From Chitinispirillales bacterium (lineage in GTDB: Bacteria > Fibrobacterota > Chitinivibrionia > Chitinivibrionales > Chitinispirillaceae), in contig JAITFI010000073.1 of NCBI GenBank assembly GCA_031281485.1, positions 35,349 to 99,348 on the forward strand: DNA of 64,000 nucleotides, given 5' to 3'. Shown one piece after another: positions 56,401 through 64,000 of the stretch. The notes under the pieces are model-generated. The model was not told the origin of the DNA, searched no databases, and saw nothing but the letters and a program-made list of their open reading frames with translations. Both the position numbers and the translations under genes were made by a program. The first letter of the stretch is position 1, and every line of letters begins with the position of its first letter.

Positions 56401-58571
56401 TCAAGGTTGTCGTCGGCGACACGGTCGTCACGAGCCGCCGCAGCGAGTTTGTGCTGGTCAGCCCGAGCGACAACAATTTGATCTTCAGCGCGACCCAAGG
56501 GGGGGCCGCCGCAACGATATTTCCGCTTACAAGCGGCGTGGCGACCTTCTGGGTCAGCACGGCTCCGGGGACCGACAGGGATATCGTCAACGCCGGTATA
56601 AACGTTTACGCGTTGAACACTAACGATCCGAACGATCTTGACGCCTCTATCTCGTCGGGCGGCAGGGAGAACATCAACTTCACCAAGCTTTCCACCTCCA
56701 TCAAGTACGCGGTGGTGTACGGCGACGGTCAGGGGCGTCCGGACAGTTTGAAGATAGTATATCAGGAGGGCGGCGCGCCGCTCTCCAGCGCGGGGGCGAA
56801 GCCTACCAGAGTTACGCTGACTTGGGGCGGGGTTGAGTTGTCCGCGTCAGCCGGCGCCATAGAGGTTATTGACGACGTGACGTTGCGCGTTAACAGTCTT
56901 ACCGTCGCGGCGGGGAGTAAGCCTACGGGTTACACGTCCATCGCGGGTGTGGGGCGCGGGCTTGTGACGGTGTACGGCGGCAGCGCGGGGGCGGACGCGG
57001 TTGAGAACGGGTTCGACGTGTACGACGGCGTCGGGCCGCTTTTGGCCAACGGTGACGAGGGCGACGGGGCCGGATCCAGCGGTCCGAGGATTTACGATAA
57101 CTCTGACAACAACGAGGTAGACACGTTGAGCGTAACGATATCCGAGGATATCAACGTCAGCGGGTTGAAGACGCTGTTGTACGCGGCGGGGCCCGCGGAG
57201 CCGACGGGATTGACGGGAACGCGGCTTGACGTGATTGAGGTTTTGGGCGCCGGTCCCACATACAAGCTGGTTGTAAAGCCGCAAGGCGGCGGAGCCAACC
57301 CTGTTGTGAACGGGTGGATAAAGCTCGACTACGAGGGAACCGCCGTCGTTACCGATATGGCGGGTACGCAGTCGGGAGGCGTCATACCGGACAACAAGCC
57401 GAACGCCGCCAACCGCTGGGTGCAGCTCAAGCCCTACGAACTTACGCCTGAAGTCAGAAGCGCTTGGTATACCGGCAACAACGCGGTTGGCAAGCCCGAC
57501 TACGCCTATGTGGTGTTTAACAAGACGGTAAGGCCGGACTGGTTCGTGGACTCGGAAGGGACGAATGGGACGGTGAACTTCGGCACGTCCATCACGATTA
57601 ACGCGGGAAATATCAACGATCTCTTCGAATTAAGGGGCGACACGCTTGTGGTAGACCTCTTGATCGCGGCTCCGGCGATCGCGTCGACCACGGCGCCCAT
57701 CAGGACCACCGGCGACATAGAGTATTCGTTTAGCTACCAAAGCGGTAAAGATTGGTCTACAACGCGCGGTACGGGCGCGACCGCCGCCAAGGACAGGGCC
57801 GCGCCGGTGCTGGCCAGACCCGCCACCTTGAAGACCGGTTCGCCAAAGAGCGACGGTTCCTTTAATCAGGACACGCTTATAGTGTACTTCAGCGAGCAGA
57901 TAAGCGCGGCGTCCGCGGGCGGCGCCAACGGCGATCCGTTGAGGCTGAAGACGAAAGGCGGGGCGGGCGACAGGTTCGGGGAGTTACAACCCGGTTTACG
58001 CCTGAATGGAGGGGTCGATTACGACAGAACGAGCGGGTACTATATAGCGAGATACGTGGTGGACCCGGACTTCGATATAGATAATTACCCTGAACCGGGC
58101 GACTCCGTGCAAATATACAAGTTCGCCGATGTCGGGGACAATCAGGAACCGTCCAACGTGCAGAGAGATGAAAACAACAAGTGGCAGCCGCTGGTGGTTG
58201 ACCGCGCGGCGAATTGGACGGTCAAGATCAAGAGGAACCCGTTCACAGCCGACGCTTCGGGGTCGAAAGACATGGAAATAGAGTTCTCGCCCAACGCCAG
58301 AGGCGTGACGACGGCGGCGGTAAAGACCAAGATAACGATATTCGACAATATCGGCTCGCGGGTGGTTGATACGACTGTTGACAACAGCGCGAACCCCGCC
58401 GTGAAAAAGGTCACCTTTAAATGGCGCGGCGAGAACATGAAAGGCCGCTTGGTGGGTACCGGCAGCTACCTCCTCAAAGCGACATGCGAGTCCAAAGCCG
58501 AAGGGGACAGTAAGGCGGACGTGTACAAAGTGCCGCCGCAGATGTTGGGTGTTGTTAGGGGTAAGCAGTAA
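53442..58571 (+). CDS. giant secreted right-handed beta-helix protein with FlgD/Ig-like C-terminal domain (paralog 1)
   Basis: 'AARPGQVIEILDTETYEGQVTIDGRDVSPW', 'LRVLRAKGVTIEGIAVDGGG', 'AITLAVAGQVTIRDCDLKNAYFGINVKDRNTGGVFG'; C-term 'WRGENMKGRLVGTGSYLLKATCESKAEGDSKADVYKVPPQMLGVVRGKQ'. Confidence 0.85.
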   Translation: MTALFTKASRSGAVAAFLVLAVVVGGAFAQNGKRKTPGSDICVAKTMADYEDANYSTIQAAVNAARPGQVIEILDTETYEGQVTIDGRDVSPWAGVTGGKNGITIRYVPVGGAAGAAWNHPRPTIRYRDINNTHPRNSSEAQQDNELTGAGNFETNGALRVLRAKGVTIEGIAVDGGGSFAFGATGVWCPKSGGDCSPLFHGNAAITLAVAGQVTIRDCDLKNAYFGINVKDRNTGGVFGNPNVADRDSTVPLSNFGLVGGHLFEYNKINNNVVGLFFESAWDLGSTVRYNLIYGNKIGNRPSSFPDVEKNNQNAGAFLFKDMYLSPIAIYNNTLYDNTGNFCGHWQAGGQHLIFNNIFSKSNPSQNPGNDHMSLDGKFPFRMNNCLFSIDATKVQAQCQTNYNCAANSAIAPGGCFVAALQDNAAFPQVQGTQTNITNCSNPNASQPERQNIVSPGYVFTSMKGANNTNITIPATNEIRWLQTEGGTVGQGNQTSTLPTLFKSLTPTSADFLVPDWDNELVTRYIKNKGWAAAGIRNNDGSIADLGAIPSTGVRQTTVARIMPTAVVILSGGGANAAAKFSLKVDNGTLNNPKIKLLRWIAPIPTNTLENEGDGTSQTNPTGGNWPQRMRPIAQNAISTITNTSAVTVGNNSFNFTTGKTVVPKYGFFEIIVEGTDANGNAVASDVGFLPYRELQYFLDITVHNGDNTTALTTVKAGEPYRIRVATRCAQGVTPCPSTLSEIEYSLLSGPTAFIRNSANGDTLSYERNVAFPKNYSGYYFSVAGPETIFGSGTAIVSNNRVSFIGTLDLTVKPGAPAKAVFTDPISLAQLGSAPAPVINRGVDRPVIVEVQDRFGNAVDTAVQVTVSVNPANPAVTTDCPTCGDVGASSANMTQKTASTSASTGQVTFNAKAVSGATGQTFDMTATVAGISNQSDKENIGRLRLGRALDRFEVFYSDNGPSKQWQTYFDPSVIIDKNVGEWEQITVKVVVGDTVVTSRRSEFVLVSPSDNNLIFSATQGGAAATIFPLTSGVATFWVSTAPGTDRDIVNAGINVYALNTNDPNDLDASISSGGRENINFTKLSTSIKYAVVYGDGQGRPDSLKIVYQEGGAPLSSAGAKPTRVTLTWGGVELSASAGAIEVIDDVTLRVNSLTVAAGSKPTGYTSIAGVGRGLVTVYGGSAGADAVENGFDVYDGVGPLLANGDEGDGAGSSGPRIYDNSDNNEVDTLSVTISEDINVSGLKTLLYAAGPAEPTGLTGTRLDVIEVLGAGPTYKLVVKPQGGGANPVVNGWIKLDYEGTAVVTDMAGTQSGGVIPDNKPNAANRWVQLKPYELTPEVRSAWYTGNNAVGKPDYAYVVFNKTVRPDWFVDSEGTNGTVNFGTSITINAGNINDLFELRGDTLVVDLLIAAPAIASTTAPIRTTGDIEYSFSYQSGKDWSTTRGTGATAAKDRAAPVLARPATLKTGSPKSDGSFNQDTLIVYFSEQISAASAGGANGDPLRLKTKGGAGDRFGELQPGLRLNGGVDYDRTSGYYIARYVVDPDFDIDNYPEPGDSVQIYKFADVGDNQEPSNVQRDENNKWQPLVVDRAANWTVKIKRNPFTADASGSKDMEIEFSPNARGVTTAAVKTKITIFDNIGSRVVDTTVDNSANPAVKKVTFKWRGENMKGRLVGTGSYLLKATCESKAEGDSKADVYKVPPQMLGVVRGKQ

Positions 58572-58818
58572 AATCTTTTAAATCTTTTAAAGTCAAAATC
58601 TTTAAAATCTTTAAAATCAAATTCATATTTAGACGAAAGGGCGCGATAAATCGCGCCCTTTCATAGAATATGCGGGGCTAAACCCCGCATATAAAGTCAA
58701 CGTCAAAAGAAAAAAGCTTTTGACGTTGATTTTGATTTTATATGCGGGGTTCAGCCCCGCATATCCTATGAAGCCCCGAAGGGGCTTCGTCTAAAAAAGA
58801 TTTAAAGAATTTGACTTT
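58570..58818. repeat. Composite palindromic intergenic element, copy 6 (core 58631-58792)
   Basis: GAAAGGGCGCGATAAATCGCGCCCTTTC - GCGGGGCTAAACCCCGC - spacer - GCGGGGTTCAGCCCCGC - GAAGCCCCGAAGGGGCTTC. Confidence 0.92.
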
Positions 58819-58836
58819 AAAAAAAAGGAGATTAAT

Positions 58837-61800
58837 ATGACGACCAGGCTTTCTATTTTTGTATTCGTCCTGACGCTATTTGTTGTTTCTGCCGGTTTTG
58901 CGCAGAAGGCCCCGGCGCCGGGAACGCACATCACCGTGTCTAAGACGACGACGCCAACCCAAGACAATCCGGACGTCGGTATGTACAGGACCATACAGGA
59001 GGCCGTCAACGCGGCTACGAACGGGCAGGTCATCGAGATACTTGATACGGAGATTTACGACGAGCAGGTCACGATAGACGGTCGGGACGTCAGCCCGTGG
59101 GACGGGCACAACGGGGGGATAACCAGAGTGGTGGGGAAGAAGAACGGGATTACCATACGGTATGTGCCGACGGCGGCGGAAAAGGCGAGGGGGAATTACA
59201 GACGGCCTACCATCAGGTATAAGGATACGAGGAATCAGAGTCCAAAGACCCCGGCCGAATCAACAACGGAGGGGGAGTTGCCGGGTAGTTCGGGCAACTT
59301 CGAGACTTGCGGGGCGCTGAGGATCATCCGGGCGCAGGGCGTTACGATAGACGGGATAGCGGTAGACGGCGGGGGGCAGTCGTTGTTTGCTTGGCCGTCC
59401 GTTTGGAACAGCATGCATTCGCTTGTTCATGGAAACGCGGCCATTACGCTGGTTGTGGCGGGCGGCGCGGTCATCAGGAACTGCGATCTCCGCAACGCCT
59501 ATATCGGGCTGAACGTTAAGGACAGGAACACCGGCGGCGTCTTCGGTATGCGCAACCCCGCCGACCCGGACGATCCGGTGCCGCTCTCAGGTTTCGGCAA
59601 GGTCGGGTACCACCTCATAGAGTACAACCGAATTCACGAAAACGCGCTGGGCATATTCTTTGAGTCGGCTTGGGATTTGGGGTCTACCGTGCGCTATAAC
59701 CTCGTTTACAACAATGTCAACGACGCGACGACTAAGGCCTTTATCAACGGTGGCTCTTTTCCGGGCGACGTGAAGCAGAATATGGCCAGCGGGGCGATCA
59801 TGTTCAAGGATATGGTCTACTCGCCCGTAGCAATCTACAACAATACGTTTTACCGCAACGAGATGAACTTTATAGGCAATTGGAAGATCGGCGCGCCGCA
59901 CCTTTTGTTCAATAATATCTTCGGTAAGTCAACGGTTCAGGTATCCGCAAACGGCGCCAACGCGCCCGCTTTCGGATATGACTTTATGGCTATGGACGGC
60001 ATGTTCCAGTACCGTATGCACAACAGCACGTTCAGCGCCTATCTTAAAATAGACGCCCAGGGGCAGGAAGTATACGTGGATTACACATGCAGCCCTCAAA
60101 GTTATGATACGCTTTGGGTTCGCGACGTCTCGGTATGGAATTCATTCGCCACGCCCGTAAAATCTAAATTGCGGATAGATTATACCTATTGCGGGAAATC
60201 GAAAGAGGAGGACGCGGTGGTGCCGGGCGCTCTCCTTACCGGAGGGTCGTACGGGTTTCCGACCGACGCCAATATACGCTGGCTTGAAATGTCGAGACAG
60301 ACGGTTACGACCACGCAGTCCCGGAAGTCGCTTGTACTGCCCGACCTCTTCCAGTCTACCGACACGGCCAACCCTAAGTTCTTGTGGCCGGATTGGGATC
60401 ACCAGTACGTTAAAGACTATATACAGAACAAGGGATGGCAAACCGTAGGCATACGCAACGCGGACGGCCAAATAGCCGACCTCGGCGCGATATCCTCAAA
60501 CAACGACATCCATCAGCCCACGCTCGTGAGGATCAAGCCGACCAATGTGGTATTGCTCAGCGGCACTACGGCGAAGGCGAGTTTCTTCCTCACGCTCGAA
60601 AGCGGCACGATGACCAATCCCAAAATAAAGTTTCTCCGTTGGATCGTGCCGCTGCCCAACGCTTACAGCAACTTCGGAGGCAGTCAAGATCCCATCATCA
60701 AGACGGGTTCCATCCACAATATAACGCCGCCGGCGACGACCCTGAATTTCGGCCCGAATAACTTAGATATCACCATTCCGTCGCTTACCGTGCGCGACTC
60801 GTTGTTCGGCTTCTTTGAAATGGTGGTGGAGGGGACGAACGCCAACGGCCAGACCGTCTCCGACGTGGGCTTTCTGCCCTACCGCAACCTCGATTACAAG
60901 TTGGACATAAGGGTCTTTGCCGGCAACGCGACGACTACTACCGGACGAGGCCTTGATACCGTCAGGGTGGGCGAGCCCTATAAGATGGTGGTCACCCCGC
61001 AGAGGAGCAACGGCACCTCTGTCAATTATAACCTGAACGAGGTGACGTACGACCTGCTTTCCGACGCCGCGGCGTTTATGTACAATGTCCCGGTCAGCGC
61101 GCCGCCGCAGAATCCGCTTGTTCAGGATGTCAACTTGCCCTCGGCGGGGAAGACCTACAACGTCTATTTCACCCACGCCGGCGCGGAGACGATCATGGGC
61201 GCGGGAGTTTACGATCAGGGCGCCAACCACTTGGTTTTCCTCGGGACGAAAGACCTGGTGGTAAGGCCCGGTTCCCCGGACCGCATAGTATTCGTTGACC
61301 CTATACCGTCAAGCCAATTGGGCACGGCCCCGCCCACCGTTATAAACCGCGGCGTGGACAGGGAGGTTCTCGTTGAGGTTAGGGACAAGTACGACAACCC
61401 CGTCGACACGGCGGTGGGGGTTTCCATTCTCTCCGATCACCCCGAAATCGGGGATATTGCCGTGAAGAATGTGAATACCGATAGGGCTACCGGCATCGCG
61501 ACGTTTATAGCGAGGACGGGGCCTTCAGCCGCGTCCGGGCAAATTTTTGAGATGACCGCCTCCTTCGCCAGCGGTTCGGCAAGCGGTTCGGATAAAGGGA
61601 AGCTGCGCGTGGGCCGCGCCTTCGACCGCCTCGAAGTCTTCTACAGCGACAACGGGCCGGGCAAGCAGTGGCAGGAGTACTTCGACCCTACGGCGGTAAT
61701 CGACACGACGGCGGGCGCTTGGGTGCAGATAACGGTCAAGGTGGTGGTGGGCGACAGCGTCAACACCGGCCGCCCCAACCAATTTGTGTTGATAAGCCCC

Positions 61801-63864
61801 AGCGACAACAATTTGGTGTTCAGCGCGACGGCGGGGGGGACGCCCGCCGTGGTGTTTCCGCTCAACGCCGGCGTCGCGACCTTCTGGGTCAGCACCGCGC
61901 CGGGCGCCAATAGGGATATCAGCAACGCCGGTATAAACGTTTACGCGCTGCGCACCAACAGCGCCGACGATATCGACGCGTCTATCTCCTCGGGCGGCAG
62001 GGAGAACATCAATTTCACTGTGCCGGTCACCGCCATCGAATACGCCGTGGTGTACGGCGACGGTCAGGGGCGTCCGGACAGTGTGCTGATACGCTACTTT
62101 GAGGGCGGCACGCCGCTGGGAAGTCCCGGGGCGAAGCCGAGCAAGGTGACGCTGAATTGGATCGGGTCGGTCTTGACCGCGGAGGGCGCGGATGTAAGCG
62201 TTGTGAGCGACATTGTTCTGCGCGCGGTATTTACGGGGGCGTCGAGGCCGGCGGGTAAGACTTCGATCAGCGGGGTGGGAAGCGGGCTTGTGAAGGTGTA
62301 CGGCGGCAGCGGCGGGGCGGACGTGGTTGAGGAAGTGCCCTCCTTGTATGACGGCATAGGCCCGGTGCTGGCCAACGGCGTAGTCGACGACGGCGCGGAC
62401 GGCGCGGCCCCGTTGATCTATGAGAACGCGGACGGCGACCCGGTCGACACGCTCGTCATAACGATATCCGAGGATATACGCGACGAAAGCAGCCTGACGA
62501 AGCTCAGGTATACGGTGACGCCCAACCCGATCGAGCCCGCGGGGCCGACCGACGGCATACAGCTAAACGTGATCAGCGCCGCTCCCATAGGGGGTCGCTC
62601 TTACAAATTAGCCGTGACGCACACTGACGACGGGCCCATTCCGGAGGGATGGATACGGCTCGATCCGGGCGTCGGCTCCGTTACCGACAGGGCCGCGACG
62701 CAGTCGGCGGGCATCGTGGATGATAACAAGCCGCATGACCGCAACCGCTGGGTGAAGCTGAGTTTGCAAGGCCGGCCCCCCACGGTCAAAACCGCGTGGT
62801 ACACCGCGAACAGCGCCACGGGCAAGCCCGACTACGCCTACGTGGAGTTCAACAAGAGCGTTGACAACTTGGGCAGATGGTTCACCGGCGGCAGCGTCAA
62901 CTTCGACGGGGCCAGGGCGGTGTCCGATGTGGACGCGTTTTTCTCCGTCGTGGACGGCAGCACGTTGAGGATAGACCTTAGCGCGGCGACCTCGTTCGCT
63001 TCGCCGACGTCAACCGTCATAAGGACCTCCGGCGAAATGCCGTTTACGCTGACCTTCGGTCAGGCGGTCGGTGAGTGGGGCTCCGTGTCGGTCGTGGCCT
63101 CGGACAGGGCCAAACCGGTGCTGGCTTTAGGCGCCGAACTGAGAACCGGCTCGCCCAAAGGCACCGGAGAGGGCTTTAACCAAGACACGCTTGTTGTGTA
63201 CTACAGCGAACAGATAAACGCCGCGTCGCTTACGGCGAATAACCCTATAACTTTGCGGGCCAAGGGCGGCAAGTACGCAATGTTCCAGCCGGAGTTGCAG
63301 ATGTTGGGATCGGTCGTTTCCGGCAACGGTTTCTATATGACGAGATACTTGGTGGTCAACGAAATCCCGCAGGCGGAGTATCCGGAATCGGGCGATTCCG
63401 TCCACATATACCACTTGGCCGGCATCGGCGACGCCGTGGATTCATCAAACGTGCAGGACAAGGACGACAACAAGTGGCAGCCGCTCACGGTGAAACGCGC
63501 GGCGAATTGGAAGATCTCAATAGGCAGCAACCCGTTTATGAGCGACGCGTCCGGGTCTAAATCCATGGGCTTTTTGTTTGACCCCAGATCCCGCGGGGTG
63601 ACGAAGATGACGGTCAAGGCGAATATAAGGATATTCGACAACGTGGGAACGCTTGTGATAGATACGACGGTTGACAACGGCGACGGGAGCGGCGATAAAA
63701 TGGTCTCATGGAGATGGCGCGGCGAAAACAAGAAAGGCCGCTTGGTGGGTACCGGCACCTACCTATTAAAGGCGACGTGCGAATCGAAAGCGGAAGGAGA
63801 CAGTAAGCCGGATGTGTACAAGGTGCCTACACAGATGTTGGGTGTTGTCAGGGGTAAGCAGTGA
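58837..63864 (+). CDS. giant secreted right-handed beta-helix protein with FlgD/Ig-like C-terminal domain (paralog 2)
   Basis: Co-linear with the 53442 protein: 'ATNGQVIEILDTEIYDEQVTIDGRDVSPW', 'VEYAVVYGDGQGRPDS'-type segments, C-term 'LVGTGTYLLKATCESKAEGDSKPDVYKVPTQMLGVVRGKQ'. Confidence 0.85.
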   Translation: MTTRLSIFVFVLTLFVVSAGFAQKAPAPGTHITVSKTTTPTQDNPDVGMYRTIQEAVNAATNGQVIEILDTEIYDEQVTIDGRDVSPWDGHNGGITRVVGKKNGITIRYVPTAAEKARGNYRRPTIRYKDTRNQSPKTPAESTTEGELPGSSGNFETCGALRIIRAQGVTIDGIAVDGGGQSLFAWPSVWNSMHSLVHGNAAITLVVAGGAVIRNCDLRNAYIGLNVKDRNTGGVFGMRNPADPDDPVPLSGFGKVGYHLIEYNRIHENALGIFFESAWDLGSTVRYNLVYNNVNDATTKAFINGGSFPGDVKQNMASGAIMFKDMVYSPVAIYNNTFYRNEMNFIGNWKIGAPHLLFNNIFGKSTVQVSANGANAPAFGYDFMAMDGMFQYRMHNSTFSAYLKIDAQGQEVYVDYTCSPQSYDTLWVRDVSVWNSFATPVKSKLRIDYTYCGKSKEEDAVVPGALLTGGSYGFPTDANIRWLEMSRQTVTTTQSRKSLVLPDLFQSTDTANPKFLWPDWDHQYVKDYIQNKGWQTVGIRNADGQIADLGAISSNNDIHQPTLVRIKPTNVVLLSGTTAKASFFLTLESGTMTNPKIKFLRWIVPLPNAYSNFGGSQDPIIKTGSIHNITPPATTLNFGPNNLDITIPSLTVRDSLFGFFEMVVEGTNANGQTVSDVGFLPYRNLDYKLDIRVFAGNATTTTGRGLDTVRVGEPYKMVVTPQRSNGTSVNYNLNEVTYDLLSDAAAFMYNVPVSAPPQNPLVQDVNLPSAGKTYNVYFTHAGAETIMGAGVYDQGANHLVFLGTKDLVVRPGSPDRIVFVDPIPSSQLGTAPPTVINRGVDREVLVEVRDKYDNPVDTAVGVSILSDHPEIGDIAVKNVNTDRATGIATFIARTGPSAASGQIFEMTASFASGSASGSDKGKLRVGRAFDRLEVFYSDNGPGKQWQEYFDPTAVIDTTAGAWVQITVKVVVGDSVNTGRPNQFVLISPSDNNLVFSATAGGTPAVVFPLNAGVATFWVSTAPGANRDISNAGINVYALRTNSADDIDASISSGGRENINFTVPVTAIEYAVVYGDGQGRPDSVLIRYFEGGTPLGSPGAKPSKVTLNWIGSVLTAEGADVSVVSDIVLRAVFTGASRPAGKTSISGVGSGLVKVYGGSGGADVVEEVPSLYDGIGPVLANGVVDDGADGAAPLIYENADGDPVDTLVITISEDIRDESSLTKLRYTVTPNPIEPAGPTDGIQLNVISAAPIGGRSYKLAVTHTDDGPIPEGWIRLDPGVGSVTDRAATQSAGIVDDNKPHDRNRWVKLSLQGRPPTVKTAWYTANSATGKPDYAYVEFNKSVDNLGRWFTGGSVNFDGARAVSDVDAFFSVVDGSTLRIDLSAATSFASPTSTVIRTSGEMPFTLTFGQAVGEWGSVSVVASDRAKPVLALGAELRTGSPKGTGEGFNQDTLVVYYSEQINAASLTANNPITLRAKGGKYAMFQPELQMLGSVVSGNGFYMTRYLVVNEIPQAEYPESGDSVHIYHLAGIGDAVDSSNVQDKDDNKWQPLTVKRAANWKISIGSNPFMSDASGSKSMGFLFDPRSRGVTKMTVKANIRIFDNVGTLVIDTTVDNGDGSGDKMVSWRWRGENKKGRLVGTGTYLLKATCESKAEGDSKPDVYKVPTQMLGVVRGKQ

Positions 63865-64000
63865 TCTTTAAAATCTTTAAATCTTTTTTAGACGAAAGGG
63901 CGCGTAAACGCGCCCTTTCATAGGCGGTTCGGGGCTAAACCCCTCACCGAAACGTCAACGTCAAAAGAAAAAAGCCTTTGATTTTATCTATGCGGGGTTT
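63864..64000. repeat. Composite palindromic intergenic element, copy 7 (truncated by window end)
   Basis: AGACGAAAGGGCGCGTAAACGCGCCCTTTC - diverged GGTTCGGGGCTAAACCCCTCACC - 'GTCAACGTCAAAAGAAAAAAGCCTTTGATTTTATCTATGCGGGGTTT'. Confidence 0.85.

Noticed and set aside
58631-58792. Composite repeats as simple Rho-independent terminators
   Set aside because: GC-rich hairpins are followed by CATAGG or CGTCTAAAAAA rather than a U-tract on the sense side, and some copies sit within apparent operons; a terminator role remains possible but is not supported by the canonical pattern.

Overview
This GC-rich bacterial chromosomal window has the character of Fibrobacterota: four FISUMP-domain lipoprotein-like genes, a fibro-slime protein, and giant secreted proteins sharing a C-terminal FlgD/Ig-like domain. 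That assignment is inference from domain content. The directly supported core is: RNase P RNA; an Omp85-family protein; a GH8 multidomain secreted enzyme; a transmembrane Ser/Thr kinase; LpxI; a hybrid histidine kinase followed by a diguanylate cyclase response regulator; an MltD-like transglycosylase; EtfB, ferredoxin-EtfA and HisG; a type IV pilus cluster (pilC, two prepilins, pilM/N/O/P/Q/B); a GT2, PurN and RlmN group; and two giant tandem beta-helix surface protein paralogs. The most unusual signal is a family of modular, composite palindromic intergenic repeats. Seven copies plus fragments lie between about 28 kb and the window end. Each is built as hairpin A - hairpin B - palindromic spacer - hairpin B' - hairpin A' inside AT-rich inverted flanks. 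Outer hairpins are exchangeable, loop changes are mirrored, copies occur in both orientations, and element flanks supply the stop codons of neighbouring ORFs. Other points: a second AGGATT-type repeat family (one copy nested inside the first), a YoeB-type toxin-antitoxin pair bracketed by 41-42 bp direct repeats, a toxin gene with an amber stop, and a 13-G tract in a lipoprotein signal peptide that suggests phase variation. No CRISPR array, transposase, rRNA or convincing tRNA was seen.
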